64,000 bases of DNA. Origin: Wenzhouxiangella sp. XN201 (GTDB lineage Bacteria > Pseudomonadota > Gammaproteobacteria > Xanthomonadales > Wenzhouxiangellaceae). The position numbers and the translations under genes are program-made. The notes beneath the pieces were generated by a model that had not been told where the DNA came from, made no database searches, and worked only from the letters and a program-made list of their open reading frames with translations. Each line of letters opens with the position of its first letter. The first letter of the stretch is position 1. The DNA is taken from contig NZ_JAAIVI010000022.1 in the NCBI RefSeq assembly GCF_011008905.1, forward strand, positions 51,364-115,363, read 5' to 3'. This document shows positions 28,283-37,268 of this stretch, piece after piece.

Positions 28283-30652
28283 ATGAACGACCACAAGCTC
28301 AAGGTAAGACGTGCTGCGGTGCTGGGTGCCGGGGTAATGGGTGCGCAGATTGCCGCGCATCTGACCGCCGCCGGTATTCCGGTCGATCTCTACGACCTGC
28401 CCTCCGACGAGGGTGACCGCAACCAGCTGGCCGAGAAGGGGCGGCAGGGCCTGCTCAAGCTCAAGCCTGCGCCGCTGGCGAGCAAGGACCTGGTTGATTT
28501 CATCCGGCCGCTGAACTTCGCCGATGACCTGGAAAAACTGGCCGATTGCGATTTCATCATCGAGGCCGTGGCCGAGCGCATGGACATCAAGCGCGACCTC
28601 TACGGCAAGCTCGCCCCGCACATCCATGATGGTGCGATCTTCGCCTCCAACACCTCGGGACTTTCGATCACCGAGCTGTCGAAGGAACTACCCGAAAACC
28701 TGCGTGGCCGCTTCTGCGGCGTGCACTTCTTCAACCCGCCGCGCTACATGCACCTGGTGGAACTGATTCCACACGCCGGCACCGACGACAAGGTCATGGA
28801 CCTGCTGGAGGACTTCCTCACGCGCAACCTCGGCAAGGGCGTGGTGCGCGCCCGCGACACGGCAAATTTCATCGGCAACCGAGTCGGCATGTTCACCATG
28901 CTGTCGGTGATGCATCATGCCGATCGCCTGAGCCTGGGCTTCGATACGATCGACGCCCTGACCGGCCCGGCCATCGGCCGGCCCAAGAGCGCCACCTTCC
29001 GCCTGGCCGACGTGGTCGGGCTGGACACCATGGGCAATGTCATCAATACCATGAAGTCGCAGCTGGAAGAGGACCCCTGGCACGCCTGGTTCCGGCAGCC
29101 GGAATGGCTGCAGAAGCTGATCGAGGGCGGCGCGCTGGGCCAGAAGGCCGGCGCGGGCGTGTTTCGCAAGGAAGGCAAAGCCATCCGGGTATTCGATCCC
29201 GCAACCGGCGACTACCGAGACAGCGACTACAGCCTGCCGGACGAAGTGCAAAAGGTACTGGCCATCAAGGACCCGGGCGAGAAACTTGCGGAAATGGCGA
29301 AGTGCGCGAATGTCCACACCGAATTCCTGTGGTCGATCCACCGCGACCTGTTCCACTACTGCGCGTATCACCTGGCCGAGATCGCCGACAGCGCGCGCGA
29401 AGTCGACCTGGCCATTCGCTGGGGCTACGGCTGGAAGGTGGGCCCGTTCGAGATCTGGCAGTCGGCCGGTTGGAAGGAGATGGCCGACCTGGTCGAGAAG
29501 GACATCGCCGGCGGCAAGACCGGCGTCGATGCCGGCCTGCCGGAGTGGGTCAATCAAATCGAGGCTGCACACACCGTGGAAGGTTCCTGGGCGGCCGACC
29601 AGGCTCGGTATCTGCCGCGTCCGGACCTGCCCGTCTTCCAGCGACAGTACCAGCCGGTGCGCCTGCTGGGCGAGAAAACCGAATCGGGTACCACGGTGCA
29701 CGAGAGCGACTCGATCCGGCTCTGGACCCTGCACGACGACGTACTGATCGCCAGCCTGAAAAGCAAGATGGCGGTGATCGACAACGGCGTCGTCGACGGG
29801 CTGAATGAAGCCATTGACCGCGCCGAATCGGGCTTCGAAGGCCTGGTGATCTGGCAGCCCAAGGGGCCCTTCTCGGCTGGCGCCAACCTCAAGGCCGCCG
29901 CCGAAGCGATTCAGAAGGGTGACTACGACAGCGTGCGCGAACTGGTCGCCGGCTTCCAGTCCGCAAACCTGCGCCTGCGGTATTCGTCCGTGCCGACAGT
30001 CGCCGCGGTGCGCGGCCTGGCCCTGGGCGGCGGTCTGGAGCTGGCCATGCACGCGGCGACCCGCGTGGCGCACCTGGAAAGCTACATGGGCCTGGTCGAG
30101 GCCGGTGTCGGCCTGCTGCCGGCCGGCGGCGGACTCGGCACATTGGCGATGCAAATTATCGACGACACGAAAGCCGGCGATACCTATCCCTTGCTGGAGA
30201 AGCGCTACAAGCAGGTCGCCATGGGCCAGGTCGCGGGATCGGCCATGGAGGCGAAGGAAATGGGTTACCTGCGCGAGCACGACCGCATCGTGCTGCACGA
30301 ACACGAACTGCTGCATGCCGCACACCACGAGGTTCGCGCCATGGCCGCCGCTGGCTATCGGCCGCCGCTGGCCGGACGCAAGTTCCCGGCTGCCGGCGAC
30401 GTCGGTATCGCCACGCTCAAGATGCTGCTGGTCAATATGCTCGAAGGACGTTTCATCTCCGAGCACGACTTCGAGATCGGCAGCCGCATTGCGACCGTCC
30501 TGTGCGGTGGCGAAATCGACCGCGGCTCAAACGTCGACGAGGCCTGGATCCACCGCCTCGAGCGCAAGCACTTCCTGGAACTGGCCGCGATGGACAAGAC
30601 CCAGGAACGCGTGGCCCATATGCTCAAGACCGGCAAGCCGCTGCGCAATTGA
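28283..30652 (+). CDS. fadN: 3-hydroxyacyl-CoA dehydrogenase/enoyl-CoA hydratase, FadN type
   Basis: The 789-residue protein has the dehydrogenase first. The Rossmann motif VLGAGVMGAQIAAHLTAAG is at about 14-32 and the 3HCDH core contains GVHFFNPPRYMHLVELI. The crotonase domain lies in the C-terminal half (about 490-690, with WQPKGPFSAGANL and RGLALGGGLELAMHAATR). This order is opposite to E. coli FadB and matches B. subtilis FadN in both order and length. It performs hydration and NAD-dependent oxidation in beta-oxidation. It sits between fadE and fadA, separated from each by an inverted repeat. Confidence 0.93.
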   Translation: MNDHKLKVRRAAVLGAGVMGAQIAAHLTAAGIPVDLYDLPSDEGDRNQLAEKGRQGLLKLKPAPLASKDLVDFIRPLNFADDLEKLADCDFIIEAVAERMDIKRDLYGKLAPHIHDGAIFASNTSGLSITELSKELPENLRGRFCGVHFFNPPRYMHLVELIPHAGTDDKVMDLLEDFLTRNLGKGVVRARDTANFIGNRVGMFTMLSVMHHADRLSLGFDTIDALTGPAIGRPKSATFRLADVVGLDTMGNVINTMKSQLEEDPWHAWFRQPEWLQKLIEGGALGQKAGAGVFRKEGKAIRVFDPATGDYRDSDYSLPDEVQKVLAIKDPGEKLAEMAKCANVHTEFLWSIHRDLFHYCAYHLAEIADSAREVDLAIRWGYGWKVGPFEIWQSAGWKEMADLVEKDIAGGKTGVDAGLPEWVNQIEAAHTVEGSWAADQARYLPRPDLPVFQRQYQPVRLLGEKTESGTTVHESDSIRLWTLHDDVLIASLKSKMAVIDNGVVDGLNEAIDRAESGFEGLVIWQPKGPFSAGANLKAAAEAIQKGDYDSVRELVAGFQSANLRLRYSSVPTVAAVRGLALGGGLELAMHAATRVAHLESYMGLVEAGVGLLPAGGGLGTLAMQIIDDTKAGDTYPLLEKRYKQVAMGQVAGSAMEAKEMGYLREHDRIVLHEHELLHAAHHEVRAMAAAGYRPPLAGRKFPAAGDVGIATLKMLLVNMLEGRFISEHDFEIGSRIATVLCGGEIDRGSNVDEAWIHRLERKHFLELAAMDKTQERVAHMLKTGKPLRN

Positions 30653-30671
30653 TACAGACAAACAAACAAGA

Positions 30672-30746
30672 GGAACCACGGAAAGCACTGAATACACGGA
30701 AACATCCATTAAAAATTTCCGTGACTTCCGTGTCTTCCGTGGTTCC
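30672..30746. repeat. Inverted repeat between fadN and fadA (TTCCGTG family)
   Basis: The 31-base arms at 30672-30702 and 30716-30746 match at 26 of 31 positions around a 13-base AT-rich loop. The left arm, read on the minus strand, matches 59615-59642 at 27 of 28 bases, so this is a dispersed repeat. Its unit is a run of TTCCGTG words. Confidence 0.8.
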
Positions 30747-30778
30747 AGTTAAGTGAATGAGGCAAAGGAATTTCAATC

Positions 30779-31957
30779 ATGAGTGACGCATACGTAGTAG
30801 CCGCCGTTCGAACGCCCGTCGCAAGGGCGTTCAAGGGTGCATTCAGGAATTACCGCCCGGACGACATGCTGGCCCACGTGATCCGCGAATCGCTGGCCGA
30901 AGTCCCCGAGCTCGATCCCGCCCGCGTCGAGGACGTGATCGTGGGCTGCGCCATGCCCGAGGCCGAACAGGGCATGAATGTCGCCCGCATCGGTGCCCTG
31001 CTCGCCGGCTTGCCCGACAGCGTGCCCGGCGTAACCGTCAATCGCTTCTGCTCATCGGGCCTGCAGACCGTGGCCATGGCCGCCGATCGCATCCGCCTGG
31101 GCGAGGCCGACGTGATGATCGCCGGCGGCACCGAGACCATGACCATGGTGCCGATGATGGGCCACAAGGTCGCGATGAACCCCAAGGTGTTCGAAGACGA
31201 CAATGTCGCGATTGCCTATGGCATGGGCATTACCGCCGAGAAGGTGGCGAAGAAGTGGAACGTCTCGCGCGAAGACCAGGACGAGTTCGGCTACCAGTCA
31301 CACCAGAAGGCGATCGCCGCAATCGACGGCGGCGAGTTCACCGAAATCCGTCCGGTCACGGTCACCAACCGCGTGCCCGGTGCGGATGGCAGCGTGCGCG
31401 AGATCGAGACGGTCGTCGATACCGATGAAGGTCCGCGCCGCGACACCACGCCCGAGGCGTTAGGTAAACTCAGGACTGTCTTTGACGCAAAAGGCACGGT
31501 CACCGCCGGCACCAGCTCGCAGATGTCCGACGGTGCCGGGGCGCTGATCCTGGTTTCGGAGCGAGTCGTCAAGGAACTCAAGCTCAAACCACTGGCCGTC
31601 TTCCGAGGCTTTTCGGTTGCCGGCGTCCCGCCGGAAGTGATGGGTATCGGCCCGATCGAGGCCATTCCGAAGGTGCTCAAGCAGACCGGCATCGGCAAGG
31701 ACGAGCTGGACTGGATCGAACTCAACGAAGCTTTCGCCGCCCAGGCCCTGGCGGTGATCCGCAATACCGAACTCGATATCGAGAAGGTCAACCCGCTCGG
31801 TGGCGCCATCGCCCTGGGTCATCCGCTGGGGGCAACCGGCGCCATACTTGCCGCCAAGGCGATCCACGGCCTGCAGCGCCGCCAGCAGCGCTACGCCATG
31901 GTCACCATGTGCATCGGCACCGGCATGGGTGCGGCCGGAATTTTCGAACGCGCCTGA
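30779..31957 (+). CDS. fadA: Acetyl-CoA C-acyltransferase (3-ketoacyl-CoA thiolase)
   Basis: The protein has 392 residues. The acyl-accepting cysteine is in NRFCSSGLQTVAMAA (about residue 88). The catalytic histidine lies in GGAIALGHPLGATGA, and the second active cysteine is in VTMCIGTGMGAAGIFE at the C-terminus. It releases acetyl-CoA in the last step of beta-oxidation, working with the FadN-type enzyme encoded upstream. The start ATG at 30779 follows AAAGGAATTTCA. A bidirectional terminator lies 20 bases after the stop. Confidence 0.95.
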   Translation: MSDAYVVAAVRTPVARAFKGAFRNYRPDDMLAHVIRESLAEVPELDPARVEDVIVGCAMPEAEQGMNVARIGALLAGLPDSVPGVTVNRFCSSGLQTVAMAADRIRLGEADVMIAGGTETMTMVPMMGHKVAMNPKVFEDDNVAIAYGMGITAEKVAKKWNVSREDQDEFGYQSHQKAIAAIDGGEFTEIRPVTVTNRVPGADGSVREIETVVDTDEGPRRDTTPEALGKLRTVFDAKGTVTAGTSSQMSDGAGALILVSERVVKELKLKPLAVFRGFSVAGVPPEVMGIGPIEAIPKVLKQTGIGKDELDWIELNEAFAAQALAVIRNTELDIEKVNPLGGAIALGHPLGATGAILAAKAIHGLQRRQQRYAMVTMCIGTGMGAAGIFERA

Positions 31958-31976
31958 CCGGCAACAGCATGAAAAA

Positions 31977-32007
31977 GGGCGCGACGCCGATGACCCGCGT
32001 CGCGCCC
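31977..32007. terminator. Bidirectional intrinsic terminator
   Basis: A perfect 11-bp stem GGGCGCGACGC/GCGTCGCGCCC with a 9-base loop lies between convergent fadA and the prolyl oligopeptidase gene. TTTTTC follows on the minus strand and TCTTC on the plus strand. Confidence 0.85.
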
Positions 32008-32032
32008 TCTTCGGTTTCCATCTGCAGACCGA

Positions 32033-34123
32033 TCAGTCGTCTGCTGGTTTCAGTTGATGGTGCAGGTAGGCGTAGATCAGCCCCGACAGGAAGGCCTGCT
32101 GCTTCAGGTTGGCCGCGCCACCGTGGCCGCCCTCGATGTTTTCGTAATACAGCACGTCATGACCCTGGTCGAGCATCCGCGCCACCATCTTGCGGGCATG
32201 GGCGGGGTGCACGCGATCGTCGCGCGTCGAAGTCGTGAAAAAGGCCCTGGGATACTCGGCCTCGGCCGAGACGTTCTGATACGGCGAATACCTGCCGATG
32301 TATTCCCACTGCTCGGGTTCATCCGGGTTGCCGTACTCGCCCATCCAGCTGGCGCCGGCCAATAGCTTGTGGTAACGCTTCATGTCGAGTAACGGCACCT
32401 GGCAAACGACAGCGTTGTAAAGTTCCGGACGCTGCACCATCACCGCACCGACCAGCAGGCCACCGTTCGAGCCGCCCTGAATACCCAGATGCTCGGGTGA
32501 GGTGATCTTGCGCTCGATCAGATCCTCGGAGACGGCGATCAGGTCGTCGAAAGCGCGCTGGCGGTTCTCCTTCAGTGCGGCCTGGTGCCACCTGGGTCCG
32601 AACTCGCCACCGCCGCGAATATTGGCGAGCACGTACACACCGCCGCGCTCGAGCCAGGCCGAGCCGGTGACGCCCGAATAGTTCGGCGTGCGCGAAACTT
32701 CGAATCCGCCGTAAGCCGACAACAGGGTCGGATTGCTGCCGTCGGCCTCGAAGCCACGCGGCTCGACGACGAAGTACGGAATCATCGTGCCGTCGGCCGA
32801 TTCGGCCTCGTACTGCGCCACGTTCATGCCTTCGGCATCGAACCAGGCGGGTTCGGCCCGGACCTCACGGCGCGAATCAGACACGGCATCAGCCTCGAAC
32901 AGGGTCGAGGGCGTGAGGAAACCGGTGTAGTCATAGAAGAAACGATCGGAATCATCATCGGCGGTCACCACCGTGATTGTTCCCATGGGCGGCACATCGA
33001 GCTCCTGCTGCTGCCAGCTCCCTTCCTCCCGGACAAAGCTCACGAGCTTGCCGTTGACCTTGTCGAGCAGGTTGATCAGCACGGCATTCTCGGTGGTGGT
33101 CACGCCATTGATCGACTGGTGCTCGTCGGGCTGGATCAGCACTTCCAGGCTGGGCGAATCGCCGACAAAACTTTCGACCGGGCCCGCCACCAGGGCGCCC
33201 TGCCCGAAGCTCGTCTCGCCCACGGTCCACTCGGACTTGAGGTCAACCAGCAGCTGGCCGTCAATGACTCCGGTCAGCTCGGCATCGGCGGGAAGGTTTA
33301 GCCGCTTCGTTTCACCGCCTTCGAACAGGTGGTACTCGCGCGTGAAGATACCCGGCGCCCGGATGATCAGGTCGTAGTAATCGTCGCCGTCATGCATGCG
33401 CATGGCAAACACACCGACATCGCCGCGCTCGCCCTCGAACACCGTTTCGGCCTCGGACAAATCGCTGCCACGATGCCAGATACGCACGCTGCGCGGATAG
33501 CCGGAATCGGTGACCTGCTCGTCAGTGAAAGCCGGGCCGACGAAGACGCTGTCGCGGTCGCGCCAGGTGATCGAACTCTTCGATTCCTCGAGCCGGAAGC
33601 CGTCTTCGACAAACTCGCCGGTCTCGAGATCGAATTCGCGCCGAACGGCGGCATCGGCCCCGCCGACCGACAGTCCGATAAAACAGCGATCATAGTCCGG
33701 GTAGCGGCAGTCCGAACCCGCCCAGACCCAGTTTTTGTCCTCGCGTTCAGCCAACTCGTCAACGTCGAGAATCACGTGCCAGTCGGGTGAATCGCCACGA
33801 TAACTGTCGAGCGAGGTCCTGCGCCAGATGCCGCGCACGTGATCCTCGTCGCGCCAGAAGTTGTAGATCTCGCCGCCCCTGAGCGCGGGATAGGCGATGC
33901 GATCGTCCGAGGTCAGGATTTCAAGCGCACGCTCGTGAACCGGCTCGAACAGCGGATGCGACTTCAGGTGTTCGAGGGAACGTTCATTCTGCCCGCGCGC
34001 CCAGGCCAGGGCGTTCTCGCCCTCGACATCCTCCAGCCACAGCCAGGGGTCATTCCCGGCCATGGTCACTGTCGGAGCGAGCAGCCCCGCCGTCAGCAGT
34101 GCAGTCCACAATATCCTCATCAA
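32033..34123 (-). CDS. Prolyl oligopeptidase family protease (S9A), exported
   Basis: The protein has 696 residues. A signal peptide ends near TVTMAG, and the N-terminal seven-bladed propeller begins PWLWLEDVEGENALAWARGQN. The C-terminal alpha/beta-hydrolase domain carries the catalytic serine in GIQGGSNGGLL, the aspartate in STRDDRVHPAHA and the histidine in EGGHGGAA. It should cleave short proline-containing peptides, here probably in the periplasm. The gene stands alone and ends at the shared terminator with fadA. Confidence 0.94.
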   Translation of the reverse strand: MMRILWTALLTAGLLAPTVTMAGNDPWLWLEDVEGENALAWARGQNERSLEHLKSHPLFEPVHERALEILTSDDRIAYPALRGGEIYNFWRDEDHVRGIWRRTSLDSYRGDSPDWHVILDVDELAEREDKNWVWAGSDCRYPDYDRCFIGLSVGGADAAVRREFDLETGEFVEDGFRLEESKSSITWRDRDSVFVGPAFTDEQVTDSGYPRSVRIWHRGSDLSEAETVFEGERGDVGVFAMRMHDGDDYYDLIIRAPGIFTREYHLFEGGETKRLNLPADAELTGVIDGQLLVDLKSEWTVGETSFGQGALVAGPVESFVGDSPSLEVLIQPDEHQSINGVTTTENAVLINLLDKVNGKLVSFVREEGSWQQQELDVPPMGTITVVTADDDSDRFFYDYTGFLTPSTLFEADAVSDSRREVRAEPAWFDAEGMNVAQYEAESADGTMIPYFVVEPRGFEADGSNPTLLSAYGGFEVSRTPNYSGVTGSAWLERGGVYVLANIRGGGEFGPRWHQAALKENRQRAFDDLIAVSEDLIERKITSPEHLGIQGGSNGGLLVGAVMVQRPELYNAVVCQVPLLDMKRYHKLLAGASWMGEYGNPDEPEQWEYIGRYSPYQNVSAEAEYPRAFFTTSTRDDRVHPAHARKMVARMLDQGHDVLYYENIEGGHGGAANLKQQAFLSGLIYAYLHHQLKPADD

Positions 34124-34210
34124 TCATATCCAAAGTTGGTTCGGAATCGCGCATCATGCCAGTAAGTCTGACAGACCGCCTGTGCCGAAAGTGACAGCAC
34201 GATAGCAAGA

Positions 34211-34984
34211 TCAGTCAAAACGAAGATGCTTGACCGAGCGTCCCTCGTCGCGAATTTCCTTGAGTGCATCGATGCCGATGGCAATCTGCGCATCGACGTA
34301 GTGCTGCGTGACAACGCGGTCGGAGGCATCAGTCTTGACGCCATCGGGGACCATTGGCTGATCAGAGACCAGCAGCAGCGCGCCAGTCGGAATCGAGTTG
34401 GCGAAGCCGGTGACGAAGATGGTGGCCGTTTCCATGTCGATGGCCATGCAGCGCGTCCGGCGCAGGTACTTCTTGAAGGCCCGGTCATGTTCCCAGACCC
34501 GCCTGTTGGTGGTGTAGACGGTGCCGGTCCAGTAGTCCAGGCCGTGGTCCCGGATGGTCGAGGAAACGGCTCGTTGCAGGGTAAAAGCTGGCAGCGACGG
34601 CACCTCCGGCGGGAAGTAGTCAGTCGATGTGCCCTCGCCGCGAATGGCGGCAATCGGCAGGATCAGGTCGCCGAGCTGATTCTTTTTCTTCAGCCCCCCG
34701 CACTTGCCCAGAAACAGGCAGGCCCGGGGATCGATGGCGCCGAGCAGATCCATGACGGTGGCGGCATTGGCGCTACCCATGCCGAAATTGATGATTGTGA
34801 TGTTGTCGGCCGTGGCATTTCGCATCGGCCGGTCCTTGCCCCGAATCTCGGCGCCCATGGCCGCTGCGAACTTGTCGACGTAGTTGTCGAAATTGGTCAG
34901 CAGGATGTACTGGCCGAAATCGGCCAGCTCGGTCCCCGTGTACCGGGGCAGCCAATTTTCGACGATATTCCGCTTGGTATCCAT
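34211..34984 (-). CDS. AMP nucleosidase, short form
   Basis: The 257-residue protein of the nucleoside phosphorylase (PNP/UDP) superfamily opens MDTKRNIVENWLPRYTGTEL. It contains the ribose/phosphate-site segment FLGKCGGLKKKNQLGDLILP and the conserved AIDMETATIFVTGFAN. This is the compact form of AMP nucleosidase, common in Bacteroidetes, which lacks the N-terminal regulatory domain of E. coli Amn (484 residues). It would hydrolyse AMP to adenine and ribose 5-phosphate. It follows ffh by 10 bases and is probably co-transcribed. Confidence 0.82.
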   Translation of the reverse strand: MDTKRNIVENWLPRYTGTELADFGQYILLTNFDNYVDKFAAAMGAEIRGKDRPMRNATADNITIINFGMGSANAATVMDLLGAIDPRACLFLGKCGGLKKKNQLGDLILPIAAIRGEGTSTDYFPPEVPSLPAFTLQRAVSSTIRDHGLDYWTGTVYTTNRRVWEHDRAFKKYLRRTRCMAIDMETATIFVTGFANSIPTGALLLVSDQPMVPDGVKTDASDRVVTQHYVDAQIAIGIDALKEIRDEGRSVKHLRFD

Positions 34985-34994
34985 TCAATAGGCC

Positions 34995-36368
34995 TCAGCC
35001 GCCCGGAAACCCGCCACCGGGCAGTCCACCGCCGGGCAATCGTTTCATCATCTTGGCCATGGCGCCCTTGCTGCCGACCTTCTTCATCATTTTCTGCATT
35101 TGCTTGTGCTGCTTGAGCAAGCGGTTGACGTCCTGGATCTGCAGCCCGGAACCGGCCGCGATGCGGCGCTTGCGCGATCCCTTGATGATGTCCGGGTAGC
35201 GTCGTTCCTTCGGCGTCATCGAATTGATGATGGCGACCAGGCGCCTGGTCTGGCGATCATCGACCTGTGACTTGACGGCCTCGGGGAGATTGCCCATGCC
35301 AGGCAGCTTGTCCATCAGCGCGCCCATGCCGCCAAGCTTGTCCATCTGCAGCAGCTGGTCGCGAAAATCGTCCAGACCGAAGCGTTTGCTGGCCTTGCCG
35401 ACCTTGCCAGCCAGTTTCCGGGCCTGCTTCTGATCGACCTTGCGCTCGACCTCCTCGACCAGGCTGAGCACGTCGCCCATCCCCAGGATGCGCGAGGCCA
35501 GGCGGTCGGGATGGAAGGGCTCGAGACCATCGATCTTCTCGCCCGTACCCAGGAACTTGATCGGCGCACCGGTGATATGACGCACCGACAAGGCCGCGCC
35601 GCCGCGGGCGTCGCCGTCGGCCTTGGTCAAAACGACGCCGCTCAGCGGCAGCGCCTCGTGGAAGGCCTTTGCCGTGTTGGCCGCGTCCTGGCCGGTCATG
35701 GCATCGACCACGAACAGCACCTCGGCGGGATCGACCGCGGCGTGCACGCGGCGAATCTCGTCCATCATGGCCTCGTCAACTGCCAGGCGGCCGGCGGTGT
35801 CGAGGATCAGCACGTCGGCGAACTGCCTGCGCGCCTGGCCGACGGCGTCTTCCGCGATGCGCACCGGATCGGCCGCCTCGTCGGATCGGAAGAAGCCGGC
35901 CTCGACCTGCCCGGCCAGGGTCTCGAGCTGATCGATAGCGGCCGGGCGGTAGACATCACAGCTGGCCAGCATGACTTTTTTCTTGTGACGCTCCTGGATC
36001 AGCTTCGCCAGCTTGCCGGCAGTCGTGGTCTTGCCGGCACCCTGCAGGCCGGCCAGCAGGATCACGACCGGGGCCTGGCGATCCAGGGCCAGCGGCGCCT
36101 GCTCGTCGCCGAGGACGTGTTTGAGTTCCTCGTGGACGATCTTGATCAGGGCCTGGCCAGGCTTGAGCGCCTTGCTGACTTCCTGTCCGACGGCGCGCTC
36201 GTTGACCCGGGCGATGAAATCCTTGACCACCGGCAGCGCAACATCGGCCTCGAGCAGCGCGACGCGGACTTCGCGCAGGGACTCGCGGATATTGTCCTCG
36301 GTCAGGCGGCCGCGGCTGCGCAGCCGTTCCAACGATCCGGACAGTCGATTGCTAAGCTGGTCGAACAT
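34995..36368 (-). CDS. ffh: Signal recognition particle protein Ffh (SRP54)
   Basis: The 457-residue protein has N, G and M domains. The G domain has G1 GLQGAGKTTTAGKLA, the DTAGRLAVDEAMM motif and TKADGDARGGAALS. The methionine-rich M domain (about 300-440) contains GSGLQIQDVNRLLKQHKQMQKMMKK and ends in a Gly/Pro tail. It binds 4.5S RNA and the signal sequences of nascent membrane proteins and docks to FtsY, which is encoded near 61 kb. It is divergent from ypjD. Confidence 0.97.
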   Translation of the reverse strand: MFDQLSNRLSGSLERLRSRGRLTEDNIRESLREVRVALLEADVALPVVKDFIARVNERAVGQEVSKALKPGQALIKIVHEELKHVLGDEQAPLALDRQAPVVILLAGLQGAGKTTTAGKLAKLIQERHKKKVMLASCDVYRPAAIDQLETLAGQVEAGFFRSDEAADPVRIAEDAVGQARRQFADVLILDTAGRLAVDEAMMDEIRRVHAAVDPAEVLFVVDAMTGQDAANTAKAFHEALPLSGVVLTKADGDARGGAALSVRHITGAPIKFLGTGEKIDGLEPFHPDRLASRILGMGDVLSLVEEVERKVDQKQARKLAGKVGKASKRFGLDDFRDQLLQMDKLGGMGALMDKLPGMGNLPEAVKSQVDDRQTRRLVAIINSMTPKERRYPDIIKGSRKRRIAAGSGLQIQDVNRLLKQHKQMQKMMKKVGSKGAMAKMMKRLPGGGLPGGGFPGG

Positions 36369-36436
36369 GTGATGACTTCACGATTTGGTGGCTGGAATCA
36401 TTATACTGGGCCCGAGTCCCATCCAGTCAGTGATCC

Positions 36437-37264
36437 TTGGATATACAGATTCTGATTTACCTTTTGCCGATCGTCATTTACCTGGGCGCCACGGGCCTCC
36501 TGGTGTTGGGGGAAGTTCGCGACCGGCAGGCTTTCCGGACTTTCGGACTGATCCTGATTGGCCTGGGCGTCGTATTGCACGCCTTCGCGGTCGTACACGG
36601 CATCGACCTGCCTGCGGGATGGGACGCCAATTTCATTAACCTGTTGTCGCTAACCTCCCTGCTGATCATAGGCACGCTGCTGGTCACGGCGGTGGCGACC
36701 GGCACGGTCGAGGCCTGCCTCATCGCCGCCCCTGGGGCCGCGCTGTGCCTGCTGCTGCAGTGGCTGGTGCCGGCCGAACCGCTGATTCTCGGCAGCCTGT
36801 CGACCACGACCCGCCTGCACATCGTCAGTTCCCTGCTCGCCTACAGCCTGCTGAGTATCGCGGCGATCAATGCCCTGATGCTGGCCGCCCAGGACTATGC
36901 CCTGCGACACCCCCTCGCCTATCGCCGGCTTGAATTCCTGCCGCCACTGGTGGTGATCGAATCCATCATGTTCCGGCTGATTGCCGCCGGCTGGCTGCTC
37001 CTGACCCTGGGCCTGATCAGCGGACTGGTGTTCGTGGACAACCTGTTCGCCCAACACCTGGTGCACAAGTCCGCCTTGTCGATACTGTCGTGGATGCTGT
37101 TTGGACTGCTGCTGTTTGGCCGCATCCGCCTGGGCTGGCGCGGCCGTAAAGCCGTACGCTGGACCCTGATCGCGATGAGCCTGCTCCTGCTGGCCTACTT
37201 CGGCAGCAAACTCGTGCTGGAAGTGTTCCTGGATCGCAGCTGGCAGGCTCCAGCCAGCGGGTGA
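36437..37264 (+). CDS. ypjD: CcsA-like inner membrane protein YpjD
   Basis: This 275-residue membrane protein has about eight hydrophobic helices and belongs to the cytochrome c assembly (CcsA/HemX) family. The haem-handling segment appears as LHIVSSLLAYSLLSIAAINALM, and HLVHKSALSILSWMLFGLLLFGRI carries the second conserved histidine pair region. Its place beside ffh and a CorC-like gene matches the conserved ypjD-yfjD order seen in E. coli. Its precise role is unknown. The start is TTG with a poor Shine-Dalgarno, and a TATACT at 36402-36407 may be its -10. Confidence 0.88.
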   Translation: MDIQILIYLLPIVIYLGATGLLVLGEVRDRQAFRTFGLILIGLGVVLHAFAVVHGIDLPAGWDANFINLLSLTSLLIIGTLLVTAVATGTVEACLIAAPGAALCLLLQWLVPAEPLILGSLSTTTRLHIVSSLLAYSLLSIAAINALMLAAQDYALRHPLAYRRLEFLPPLVVIESIMFRLIAAGWLLLTLGLISGLVFVDNLFAQHLVHKSALSILSWMLFGLLLFGRIRLGWRGRKAVRWTLIAMSLLLLAYFGSKLVLEVFLDRSWQAPASG

Positions 37265-37268
37265 TGCC

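Noticed and set aside
28688..30466. 592-codon minus-strand frame opposite fadN
   Set aside because: It is a shadow frame with Gln/His/Val bias, and the plus strand has a complete bifunctional enzyme.
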